A stretch of 64,000 nt of DNA from Ichthyophis bannanicus. Taxonomy: Eukaryota; Chordata; Amphibia; Gymnophiona; Ichthyophiidae. The DNA lies in assembly GCA_033557465.1 (NCBI GenBank), contig CM066043.1:81002662-81066661 (forward strand), in the 5' to 3' direction. Shown one piece after another: positions 10,437 through 20,264 of the stretch (its first letter is position 1; each line of letters opens with the position of its first letter). The position numbers and the translations under genes were made by a program. The notes under the pieces are model-generated. The model had not been told where the DNA came from. It saw nothing but the letters and a program-made list of their open reading frames with translations, and made no database searches.

Positions 10437-11019
10437 CTAATCACCTTCACCCCCCTTTTGCTCTATGATTACTCCCACTCTCTTAGATTTATCTTCTCCC
10501 ATGTCTAACATCAAATTAAAATCCCCTCTCTCCACCAACAATGATCCTCTTGCCTGAATTTCCATCCATTTATCTAAGCCCTCCCAAAATGTTCCTTGGT
10601 CTACATTTGGACTATACATATTCAGGAAAGTAACTGTGTCCCTGCAATTTCCCCCACACTAATAATATCTGATCCTCCCTAGCCTTCTCCACTCCCCCTA
10701 ATTGAAAGGAAACATCACCCCTTATCAAAAAAGCCACCCTTGCCTTTTTCTTGTTGGTGTCATGGATGTTAAAGTAATACTGCGTTTAGGCTTTATGATA
10801 TATCAGTCCCTCATCCTTCCAGAGCAGGTAGGTATTCTGCAAAGAGATCACCTGCCATCGAAAACGCTGTAGATAACGATAAAGTAGCTTCCATTTATGT
10901 GGTGTATTAAGGCCTCTCACATTGCATGTGCTCACTTGCAGTCCAGAAGCCATGTTAAGACTCCTCTGCTTGTCCCCTAACATTCCACCCTTTCTCCAAC
11001 AACCCATTTTTGCATCCAC
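10437..11019 (-). pseudogene. L1 ORF2 N-terminal endonuclease fragment
   Basis: The minus strand has LQVSTCNVRGLNTPHKWKLL followed by WQVISLQNTYLL (N-terminal endonuclease, with the catalytic E of QET replaced by N) and MYSPNVDQGTFWEGL...ERGDFNLMLD (the GDFN motif). Only the first half of the endonuclease is present. The RT that should follow is missing. Confidence 0.75.
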
Positions 11020-11321
11020 TTTTTACAAGGAAGAACCCCCCAGTGAGTGCTAACTCATCACACCCCCCACTCAATGGCAATAGCAGTCTTTTGCATCCCC
11101 ATCCCATTAGCCCTTAATGAAGCACCCTGCCACACTCAGGGTGCTCACAACTCTCTCTGCAAACTCTCCCCCCCAACTATTCCAGTAACCCCAGTCATCC
11201 CTCAAACCACCAGCTCTCCAAGCCGACCCCACAGTGCTACATGCAATCATTAAACAGTTTGGTAGTACATTCAAGAAAGCTCGCCCAGAATGCACAAACC
11301 ATAAACCAAGTCTATAATACA

Positions 11322-12235
11322 TCATGTCCCTTTGGATTCTTGCTCTAGGTTGAGGCTAGTCTCTCCTCGTTCCCTTTGAGAGGAGATGAAGCCACTGTCT
11401 GCGCACCAGGACCCACTGCCAGTGTGGCTGTTCCAATGTTCTCCTTGCTGCATCCTCCACTGCCTGTGGCTGTTGGCTGACATTGGGGGCTCCCTCTTCA
11501 GCTGGGCCCAGGACTCCTTCTCCGTACACACCCTCTTAATGTGGCCATTAATTTCAAATTGTCATCCAAAGGGAAACAGACACTTCTAGCAAATTCTTTC
11601 CTTATTCAGGTAGCCTGTGACCTCCTTTAATGCTCGGTGGTGCTTGAGGGTGATCAGGGCTAAATCTTGATAAGATGAGAATTCTCCCATTTGAAGTGGC
11701 CTTTTTTGTTCATGACCCTCATTATCTGTTCCTTTTGCCCAAAATGAGAGAAACAGGCCACTATATCATGTGATCTTTTTCCTAGGGGAGAGCCAAGTGC
11801 CCGATAAGTGCATTCCAAGCTGACTTCTCCACTGGTACCTTCTCCCCACTCCTCTTGCAGGAGGTATCTGCAAATATCTTTCATGACCTGTCCAGCTTGC
11901 TTGTATTTTTCCACCTCTGGTATTCCACGGATGCAGATATTGCACCACCTAGATATGTTTTCTAAATTTTCCAGCTTGTCTAATCTGCTCGTGCTCCTTC
12001 TGCAGTTGCACAATGGGTTCTCACATTACTCCCACGACCTCCTCTTATTGGTCCACATGCTCCTCAATGGTATTGACTCTCTGTCCTAGCTTCCTCAGGT
12101 TGCTTTTTATCTCCACTAGAGTTTCGTGGAGCTCCTTTTTAACTGAGGCCATGTTGCACCTGAGCATGGACAACTTCACTCCTAGTCTCTAGCTCAAATC
12201 TAATCAACCCCCTTGTACTTCTCCAGAAGATATCA
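11322..12235 (-). pseudogene. L1 ORF1 (RNA-binding protein) remnant
   Basis: Minus-strand frame 11660-12013 reads LDKLENLENISRWCNICIRG, then CTYRALGSP and HDIVACFSHFGQKEQIMRV. This matches the L1 ORF1p RNA-recognition and C-terminal domains (Transposase_22 family). Upstream (12013-12235) an alpha-helical stretch is compatible with its coiled coil. A further open frame at 11322-11531 may be the C-terminal tail. The protein would bind L1 RNA as a trimer in an intact element; this copy is frameshifted. Confidence 0.65.
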
Positions 12236-12284
12236 CCAGACAGGTACTGGAGAGTTCTTAAGAGGCAGATTTAGGAAAGTAAAG

Positions 12285-12400
12285 GGGGATATATTTGTTT
12301 ATTTATTTTATTGGCTTATCTGCCTTTTGATACTACATCAAGGCGGTATACAATCATACAAAATTATACCAAAAGATAAGGTAAAACAAGCAAAGTAATA
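12285..12400 (-). mobile_element. LINE/SINE 3' end, minus strand
   Basis: The reverse strand has a gtataccgccttgatg stretch followed by aataaaataaataaac, the form of an L2-like 3' end. It is only about 110 bp long. Confidence 0.5.
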
Positions 12401-12706
12401 AAAAAAGAGTGGAAAACATGCAAAATGTCTATAAATGAAGAAGGCAGAGCTTAGAATCCTATTACCAATGTGATTCATGGACATCTCTGTCTGTAGTATA
12501 ACCTTGCTGACAGCTATAAAAGAATGATAACAGTGGTGCCAGTGGCTGCAATTTTGTTGGAATCAAAGCGTGAACTTCGACCTCTCAGCATTGACAGGTT
12601 TTAATATCTTTTTTGTGTGTGTTTTGGAGTTTTTGTACAGGCTTTTTTGATATAAGGTTTTAGACCTCGATACCGGCAATTTGCTAAATCATGGCAGTGT
12701 TTGTTA
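12401..12706. other. Unannotated stretch
   Basis: No feature is seen apart from the left TTA target-site copy at 12704-12706. Confidence 0.5.
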
Positions 12707-13159
12707 GGGGTATGTTTACTAAATTGCGTTAGGCTTTGCAGCTAATACCAGGCGATAGCTGCAAAAAAAAAATGGCGTTGGCGGCAAACTCCCACGGTAG
12801 GCGCAGGAGGTGTTCTCAGCATGTCTTCTGCCAATACCGCAGAGAAATTGTCGGGATCATGGAGGACCAGCTTTGCAGATGCAGCTACAGCCACCAACTG
12901 AGGTAACAATAGCTGCATCCGTGAAGCCTGCAAACTTGGGAGTTTACTACGCTCTGGTAACGTCCGTGGTAATCACCTGTTGCAGGCATACCCACTTTCC
13001 TTCCCAAACCTGCCCAAGCCTGCATGTACCGCATGAAATACAGACATCGTGGAAAATCGCTGCGATATCTGCATTTTTCCTGCATTAGCTGCTACCGCCA
13101 CATGATAATTACACGTTAGCGTCGTGGTAGCCGTTAATGTCTTTTAGTAAACATATCCC
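12707..13159. mobile_element. Harbinger-type MITE with TTA target duplication
   Basis: The 453-bp unit begins ggggtatgtttactaaa and ends tttagtaaacatatccc, which are terminal inverted repeats. It is flanked by TTA at 12704-12706 and 13160-13162. A 3-bp TWA duplication is known for PIF/Harbinger elements. There is no transposase, so it is non-autonomous. Short frames inside are incidental. Confidence 0.75.
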
Positions 13160-13357
13160 TTAGTGTTTCACTATATTCTTTCTTTACGTTTTTTGTATTA
13201 GTTTTTAGTTTAATATTTTTACATTAAACTCATCTTTCAGTACATTTTAATATTTTTTCAATTCTATTCATTTTATATAGATTTTTATGAATTTATTTTT
13301 TACAATCTTCATTCTTTCCAGTTCATCACATTTTGAAATTGACATTTCTTTTGCCAG
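13160..13357. other. AT-rich unannotated stretch, intron-like at its right end
   Basis: The stretch is AT-rich and ends in tttcttttgccag, which could be a splice acceptor for the candidate exon that follows. Confidence 0.35.
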
Positions 13358-13542
13358 CAGCAAATGACAAGTGAGAATGAGGGAAAAATCAGATCAAGTC
13401 CAAAAAGGACTAAGTGCTTCCTTGGTGACGCTGATAAGATCTGGCAACCAAAGCTGACTGTGACTTCAGAGATCCAAGCCAAAGGACCTGTCACCCCTAG
13501 TACAGATACAGAATGGTGGTACATTTTCAGTGCAACAAATAA
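13358..13542 (+). CDS. Candidate internal coding exon, unidentified gene
   Basis: A pyrimidine-rich acceptor ending in AG (13356-13357) precedes an open frame. It runs QQMTSENEGKIRSSPKR, continues through KIWQPKLTVTSEI and ends TEWWYIFSATN, where a gtaagg donor begins at 13543. One frame is open over the whole 185 bp; it has a stop just inside each flanking intron (tga at 13340, taa at 13544). The codons are balanced and not repeat-like, unlike other frames in the window. I do not recognise the protein. An intronless 61-codon ORF by chance or an old transposon fragment remain possible. No second exon was found nearby. Confidence 0.35.
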
Positions 13543-14139
13543 GTAAGGCACCGTTTTGCAGGTCTACAATTCAGTTGCTTATTGCAGATCTAAATTTTTG
13601 ACAGGCGACAGCTAACCCACTGTTGGAAAACTTGGGAAATTAGGTTATCTTTAGCTTCATATATCCCTTATTCATTCCTCAATCTTCTTTCAACTAAGCT
13701 CCAGAAACTATCCAATTCAAACAAATTCCACTTGGAGATAGATGAAGAAAGTATGAAATCATTTTGAAAATTGAGACATCTGCTGTTTATAAGCAAAACC
13801 AATAATTACTAAAACAAGACCATATTAAATTATTTCTGCTAGGAGTGGTGTTTTGGAAGGAGCAAATTGGTCAGGAGAGCCCAGCTGATTGCAGCAGGCA
13901 TCAGTAAATCAAAATGGCCACCAGTAGGCATATGATTAATCTTGCCTTTTAATTAAGATCAAGTTTTGAAACCCTAATATGGATTTATGATACAAAAAAT
14001 CTTTAGAGATTCGTACGTTAAAATTAGGCATCTCTGCTGTAGACTAAGAGGTCAATGTTCAGTTGTACGATGAACATATAATTAAAAAAACACATAACCT
14101 AGATGTTTTCAAATGATACCTTTTCAAAAGCACATCTGT
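13543..14139. other. Unannotated stretch
   Basis: No gene or repeat is recognised. If the candidate exon is real, this would be intron. Confidence 0.4.
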
Positions 14140-14410
14140 TTAAGTAAGTCCTTCACCACTACCCACTCAGATGAGAGAAACCCAATAAACTCCCTCATAT
14201 ACAGAATACTCTTTGAAAATAATGAAAAGGTGTTAGGGGACCATCAGAACTAAGTAATGCATATCAGATGTTTGTTTTATGCCCATTTGCTCCCATATGA
14301 GTCATCAGTTCCCAATTACACCTCTATTTGTCCATATCAATTTATTTCATTTAATCTTTATTTTTAATTTTTTATCTTTTAAATTGTTGTTTTGTGTCGG
14401 TGAAGAATTC
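14140..14410 (+). repeat. Dispersed repeat, copy 1
   Basis: Several blocks match the reverse complement of 25330-25570, including accactacccactcaga, gtgttaggggacca and cccaattacacctctat followed by an ATTT-rich tail. The order is collinear over about 250 bp. This is an interspersed family of unknown type. Confidence 0.6.
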
Positions 14411-14629
14411 TTCTTGCTGACTTTGAAGTTAACTGCTGAATGCTTTTTCCCGCCGGTACACACCAGACCCCTGACACAGAACCAACGAAACTTGTGGGCA
14501 GTTGGGTCAGTGTGGTGAGATGCTGAGCAGTCATGTTGGATGTACTGAAGTGACAGTGAGAATTAGATTAAATTGAAAACTGCAACACTGACTAAAACAG
14601 ATCAGATTAGGTAAGTGCCCTTTGGTTAA
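14411..14629. other. Unannotated stretch
   Basis: Nothing recognised. Confidence 0.4.
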
Positions 14630-15029
14630 ATGCCAGTTGGCCCTTTAAATTGGAGACGCCATCACCATCGGGCGCACGGCTGCACGCCGCACATCTCCAC
14701 TCCTCCCTCGCCGGGGCCGGATCAGGGCAGTCCGCCCTTTAAATTAGAGGTGCCATCGGGTGCACCCGCGCCTGAGGGCCTCGCCAGAGGGCCCTTTGGT
14801 GTGGCCCTTAGGCGGTGGCCAAAGGCGTGGCCTGTACATCCAGCACCTTCTACTGCTATCCACTGCTCAAATCTCTGTAGCTGCCGGGGTCGAGCTGACG
14901 TGTCCGCTCCTCCACACCTCACCTCCTGACCCCAACCATCTCACGAGCACCACCCCTATTCCGTCAAGTAACTCTCCGTTCATCTTGCATCCCACTGCTG
15001 GCATTGATCTCCCTTCCATTAACCGCCTA

Positions 15030-15390
15030 GTACCTGCTACCTATTGCCTGCATAGATCTGCTACTCATTGTTTGCTTAGAACTGCTACCCATTGCCTACA
15101 TAGAACTGCTACCCATTGTTGTATAGTACTGCTACCCAATGTTGCATAGAACTGCTACCCATTGTTGCATAGCACAGCTACCCATTGCTGCATAGTACTG
15201 CTACCCATTGCTTGCTTAGAACTGCTACCCATTGCCTACATAGAGTTGCTACCCATTGTTTGCATAGTACTGCTACAATCCACCTGCTTGTTCACCTAGT
15301 ACTTGCTACCCATTGCCTGTATAGAACTTGCCACCCATTGTGTGCCTAGAACTTGCTACCCATTGCTTGCTCAGACCTTGCTGCCCACTA
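15030..15390 (+). repeat. 5' UTR tandem repeat of the L2-like LINE (plus copy)
   Basis: About 14 imperfect copies of a 23-28-bp unit with core ctgctacccattg. It is the reverse complement of the array at 8880-9330. Its location in the LINE 5' UTR suggests a promoter or spacer role; that is inference. Confidence 0.8.
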
Positions 15391-16156
15391 CCATGGCCCC
15401 ACATCTCATTGTCCTTCTCTTCCTCATCCTCCCCAACTGCCTCCCCTCCTATCAAAATCCTCCCTCCTCTTCCCACTACCCTCCCCCTACCTTCCTCACT
15501 TCTCCCTCCATTCTGCCCCCTAACCTAGCATCCGCTCTTGAGCTTCTTCACACCATCCCCGCATTCAACCAACACCCCTCTCTTTAAGGCATCCCCACCC
15601 TCGCTTCCGCCGTACTATCTCCACTTTACCTCGCTCTCTAATACTCATTCTCCTTCTCTCATCAAGTAATATAAACCCCAACCCTGGCCCCCCCACCCGA
15701 TTTCTTTCTCACACTAAAAAAATTTCCTCACGCACCCTATCTAATCTCATCCACATCCCGCTCCTCCCTCCTTCCACCCGCCCCCATTCATCCCACAATC
15801 ACTCATCCATAGATATCGACTCCAACCCTACCCCCAAAAATAATCCCTCACATAACCTACCTGATACCATCTATTTACCCGTCATTTCCCCTCCCTCATA
15901 TCCCTCTTGGAGAGCACATACACCCAGACATACCCACCCACACCCTGCTCCCTCTAAATCTCAGTATTACCCTAGAAATAGACCCCCACGCTACTCTGAT
16001 ATAAATCCACATGGAATTTATCCAACCTTATCCATATCCCTCTCCTCACCCCCTCCGCTCTCCTATTTTCATGCGCCTTATGGAACGCATACTCAGTCAT
16101 TAAAAAAAAACCCTTTTATTCACGATCTTTTTATCTCTAATGCCTTATACCTTCTT

Positions 16157-16605
16157 GCCTTGACCGAGACCTGGCTCCCCCCAGACGACACCGCATCCAT
16201 TGCCTCTCTCTGCTATGGAGGCTACCAGTTCTCCCATACTCCTCGATCTACTGGTCGCGGTTGTGGCATTGGCCTCCTACTCTCTCCCTCCTGCCAATTC
16301 CAACCCCTCCTACCACCCCAATCACACTCCCCCCTCTCCTTCGAAGTCCACTCCATTCGCCTCCTCACACCACTTCCCCTCCGAGTAGCTGTTATTTATC
16401 GCCCACCCAACAACTCCAAATCAACCTTCCTCACCGACTTCGACTCCTGGCTTTCTGCCTTTATGGATCCCTCTTCCCTTACTCTCATTCTTGGCGATTT
16501 CAACATTCATATCAACAACCCCTCTGACCCCCATGCCTCAAAATTCCTCGCTCTTACCTCCTCGTTCGACCTCCAACTTTGCTCCACTGCCCCCACACAC
16601 CTACA
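16157..16605 (+). pseudogene. L2-like LINE endonuclease domain, 5' part
   Basis: The frame 16160-16630 begins MTETWLPPDDTASIASLCYG, with the ET catalytic motif, and continues with AVIYRPPN and LILGDFNIHINNPSDP. The GDFN motif is intact here, unlike the other copy. The frame stops because of the inserted inverted-arm element and resumes after 19376. Confidence 0.8.
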
Positions 16606-16647
16606 TGACCAACAAGAAAAACAGCGCTAGCCACTCAAATGAGCAGA

Positions 16648-17201
16648 AACAAGAAACAGGAAGCGGCAGGTTCAACACCCAACACCTTTATTGTTACAAA
16701 TTAAGTGGCCTAAACCCAACACAGGACCGTGTTTCGTACATCACTTCATCAGGGGTTATCAGGGCACACTAAAAGACATATAAATCATAAAATTACATTA
16801 AGAAATAAATACAATTAAAGTTAAAACAATAAATATTCAAAAGAGGGTTAAAATGATAAATATAAATATAGATATAAACATGAGAAACTTCATTACACGT
16901 AAAAAGAAGACTGTATTGGAATATACCAGACAGCTTAAATCTCAAATGAAAACCAAAGATGACTAAAAACTTAACTTATCGCACCAACTCTTGTTAAAAA
17001 TCATAAGAACAATACATATATAAAATACGCCAATCAAATATCAACCACAAAATGAAAATATATATTACATGTTTATAAAAATATAATGGAATACAATGAA
17101 AAGTAAAGGATAAATATAAATAACCAAACACTTATAACAGATCCCATATAAAAAGAGAACAGAAGGGATGAGGAGACCAAGGAGATAGATGACCAGTAAC
17201 C
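16648..17201 (-). repeat. Left inverted arm (pseudo-LTR-like)
   Basis: Reverse complement of 18821-19375 over 554 bp with very few differences seen by eye (for example one substitution in the tract near 16815). Near-identity points to recent insertion or gene conversion between arms. Confidence 0.85.
16711..16759 (-). ncRNA. Hammerhead-ribozyme-like motif, left arm
   Basis: This is the minus-strand copy of the motif at 19264-19312. The core CTGATGA (16746-16752 as its complement) and GAAA are intact. See the right-arm entry for the fold. It would be transcribed only from the minus strand. Confidence 0.5.
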
Positions 17202-17208
17202 AAAACCT

Positions 17209-17630
17209 AATGATGAACACTTAATGAATTATAACAAGGACTTTACCTGATGGGTGTATGATGTCCATAGACTTCACAATGCTCTAATGAGTAAGTAGAA
17301 GTCACTAATATTTAAAAAACTTCTGTAAAAAGAAACATGAATTTGAAATTTATACAAAATTTTTACAAAATTTTCATGCTACCTCAATCAAATAGATTAT
17401 CTCATAAAAGGAGGCTATAGAGACCAAATTCCAATGAAGAACACTTAATGGGTTATAAAAAGGACATTACCTGATGGGTATGTGATGTTCATGGACTTCA
17501 CAATGCTCGAATGAATGAATGGAAGTCACTAATAACTAAAAAACTTCTGTAAAAAGAAAACCGAATTTGAAATTTAAATAAAATTTTCATGCTACCTCAA
17601 TCAAATAAATTATCTCAATAAATAGGTAAA
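17209..17630. repeat. Tandem duplication inside the inverted-arm element
   Basis: Two units of about 200 bp at 17209-17407 and 17432-17630 repeat with a period near 224 bp. They share gacttcacaatgctc, aaaaaacttctgtaaaaag and ttcatgctacctcaatcaaa. They have diverged by roughly 15% by eye. Confidence 0.8.
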
Positions 17631-18820
17631 AAGGGGGTGAAAATTATGTGAAAACGAGACCCTCAGTTATCTGCTCTATAGACCGCGTCTCATTGCTAAG
17701 TTAAAAACCGTGGGAACAGCTGGCAAGAAATTCTAAAAGGTTTATTGAAAACCATGGCAAACAATGTCCAGGATAATAATGCATTTCAATAAAAACCAAA
17801 TTGGATTCCCCCTCTTATAAAGCAATTGTAAAGATTATATAAAGCAATCGAGTTCATTGAAGCAACGAATGTATAAAGGGAATTGAAACAAAAGAAAAAA
17901 ATGGCACAATCGTGTGACTCAAGAACAAGAAAGAGCATTGAGAGATGTAAAACACTTCTATAAATTATACAAGGATTAAAAAAAAAATGCCAAGGGATAC
18001 CTATTAAAAAAGGCAACATACGTGTTTAACCATTTAAAAAACCTCCTTGTATATAGCCCCGGAGAGTAACTTTGTATCACGTACTTCACTTAAAACAAGT
18101 GTGCCAAAGCTATCAATCCATAAAACCTTAAAATAACATAAAATTGTCCCTAAAAATATCGAGGATGCCCTAAAAACAAAGAAAAAACCATATTAAAATA
18201 AAAGCCAAGGAACCGCCACGGATTATCGTATAACCCACTTTAATCAAAAAAGGCAAAAACCGCTAATTGTGCTGACCTTTAAAAACAAATGCTTAAATAT
18301 GTCCCTGGTAAAATCAAGACTATATTATGAATAAAAGTGATTATAAACCTAAGCAATGTACCTATTAAGAACTCCCAAGGATACGGCTGCACACCGCGTA
18401 GTTCTCCTTAAAGTGTTAAAAAACGCTAACGCATGCGCATTTAAAAGAAACCAACCGAAAATGTTTGACAATCTAAAAAAACCATAATATTCCACGTATA
18501 TATGCAGGACTAAAAGTGAATTAAAAAACCATCCATTGGTTTTGAATAGAACAGCATAATGTTTGAAATAAAAGTGTGTCTTATATAATTGATGTTACTG
18601 AGAAATGAAGTGAAACTTCTAAACATTTTTCCATGGGGGAATAGCAATTGCATAACCGCGGGCCATATGATATTACTTCAAGGGCTAGTATGGATAAATG
18701 CTGATCGAACTATGATAAACATGAAAGAGGGAAATTAACCCTCTAAAAATGAACAAAGTATCAAACATTTGGACATCCCTACAGATAAAGACAATATAAG
18801 CCAAGGAAAAGAGGGGGGGG
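17631..18820. other. AT-rich interior of the inverted-arm element
   Basis: No coding frame with a recognisable domain is seen on either strand. A frame at 17786-18019 (minus, 77 aa) is hydrophobic but AT-driven. A G-run at 18811-18820 borders the right arm. Confidence 0.5.
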
Positions 18821-19375
18821 GGTTACTGGTCATCTATCTCCTTGGTCTCCTCATCCCTTCTGTTCTCTTTTTATATGGGATCTGTTATAAGTGTTTGGTT
18901 ATTTATATTTATATTTATCCTTTATTTTTCATTGTATTCCATTATATTTTTATAAACATGTAATATATATTTTCATTTTGTGGTTGATATTTGATTGGCG
19001 TATTTTATATATGTATTGTTCTTATGATTTTTAACAAGAGTTGGTGCGATAAGTTTTTAGTCATCTTTGGTTTTCATTTGAGATTTAAGCTGTCTGGTAT
19101 ATTCCAATACAGTCTTCTTTTTACGTGTAATGAAGTTTCTCATGTTTATATCTATATTTATATTTATCATTTTAACCCTCTTTTGAATATTTATTGTTTT
19201 AACTTTGATTGTATTTATTTCTTAATGTAATTTTATGATTTATATGTCTTTTAGTGTGCCCTGATAACCCCTGATGAAGTGATGTACGAAACACGGTCCT
19301 GTGTTGGGTTTAGGCCACTTAATTTGTAACAATAAAGGTGTTGGGTGTTGAACCTGCCGCTTCCTGTTTCTTGTT
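18821..19375 (+). repeat. Right inverted arm (pseudo-LTR-like)
   Basis: Partner of 16648-17201. Near its outer end it carries the hammerhead-like motif and then aataaag at 19330-19336, which could act as a polyadenylation signal, before the target-site copy. Confidence 0.85.
19264..19312 (+). ncRNA. Hammerhead-ribozyme-like motif (type I), right arm
   Basis: In order: stem I strand ataaccc (19264-19270), core CTGATGA (19271-19277), a short stem-loop II (19278-19287), GAAA (19288-19291), stem-loop III CAC...GTG (19292-19303), the T-T junction (19304-19305, U16.1 and H17) and stem I strand gggttta (19306-19312). Stem I pairs five bases in a row (aaccc with gggtt). Stem III gives three G-C/A-U pairs plus the A15.1-U16.1 pair. 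Stem II is weak: GT with AC and an extra A after the core. Known Penelope-like ribozymes have minimal stems, so activity is possible but not shown. Confidence 0.5.
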
Positions 19376-19555
19376 CCCACACACCTACACGGCCACTGCC
19401 TTGATCTAATACTCTTCTCCAATTCCTCTCCCTCAAACTCCTGCCAATCAATCCTTCCCTCATCTGACCATCACCTCTTAACATTTACTCTTCAGCTCTC
19501 GCCGTCCCAACCTCGTCCTGTCTCCTCTGACCTATTTAGAAACCTTCATAATATG

Positions 19556-20264
19556 CTAATATAATACTGCATGGCCTCCCTAAGATCACCATCAACCCCC
19601 TACAGTTAGCCATGAATGCAGCAGCCCGTATCCTCCACGGAGCCTCAAGGAGTGACCACATCTCCCCCATTCTAAAAGAACTTCATTGGCTTCCAATAAG
19701 CTGTAGGATCCTATATAAGACCCTCCTTATTACCTTCAAGGCCTTCAATAAACTATCTCCTGCAACCATCTCGGATCTCATCACACACACAGAGAATAAC
19801 AGGCCTAGAAGATCTTCTGCTGTGGACATTCTAATCATACCAAGCGACTCCATAAAGTCTAACCAATCAACTATCAACAGAGCTTTTGTGAACTTCGCCC
19901 CCAGATGCTGGAATAAACTTCCTCCCGGCATTAGAGCAATCAGGGACCTGAGACAATTTAGAAAAGCCCTCAAACACTACTTCTTTACACTCACTTTAAG
20001 CTTCTGGATATTCCTCCCCCTCTCCCACCCTTTCCCTCACAACCCCACACCTATCCTATATGAATGCATAGAACCAACATATGTACCAACAGGTAGTTTC
20101 AAAGATTGTATATAGTTCCCCTGGTTTACCTCCATGTTAATTCCCTGTTATCTGTAAACGAAGGCCAAATTATCTGGCCTATGTGTTTTATTGTTACAAT
20201 GTAAACCGCTCTGATGACAATTAGCGCGGTATATAAGAAATGTTAAATAAATAAATATTGATCC
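19556..20264 (+). mobile_element. LINE 3' fragment nested in the L2-like LINE
   Basis: The frame 19612-20115 reads MNAAARILHGASRSDHISPI, then LHWLPISCRILYKTLLITFK and WNKLPPGIRAIRDLRQFRKA, the C-terminal region of another L2-like/CR1-group LINE. It ends ggtatataagaaatg then (AAATA)n at 20250-20264. A short taatat/aaatat repeat at the junctions is a plausible target duplication. Without this insert, the LINE sequence (aaccttcata / ttgatcccc) is continuous with the minus-strand copy. Confidence 0.8.

Larger units (their letters stand above)
9641..12235 (-). mobile_element. L1-type LINE, internally deleted
   Basis: On the minus strand the order is ORF1-like region (12235-11620), spacer, the ORF2 endonuclease start (11019-10437), a large deletion of most of the RT, the ORF2 C-terminus (10320-9894) and a 3' end with AATAAA and an A-rich tail around 9640-9700. 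The tail abuts the 5' end of the L2-like LINE, so the L1 appears to have inserted there. Endonuclease and RT are incomplete and the frames broken. Confidence 0.75.
16606..19375. mobile_element. Inverted-arm hammerhead-bearing element, Penelope-like (non-autonomous)
   Basis: A 2,770-bp insertion sits in the LINE endonuclease, flanked by a 14-bp target duplication (cccacacacctaca at 16592-16605 and 19376-19389). Its ends are near-identical inverted arms, 16648-17201 and 18821-19375, with a one-sided extra 42 bp at 16606-16647. Each arm carries a hammerhead-like motif. The middle (17202-18820) is AT-rich and has no recognisable RT or GIY-YIG domain. Penelope-like retroelements are known to have pseudo-LTRs in direct or inverted arrangement, hammerhead ribozymes and a short one-sided extension, which is why I favour that class. 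A palindromic foldback DNA transposon is the alternative. Confidence 0.65.

Noticed and set aside
17786..19230. Hydrophobic frames of 64-79 aa in the inverted-arm element
   Set aside because: AT-rich translation with YIYI/LFI runs; no conserved motif, and the arm frames would be shared with the reverse copy without meaning.
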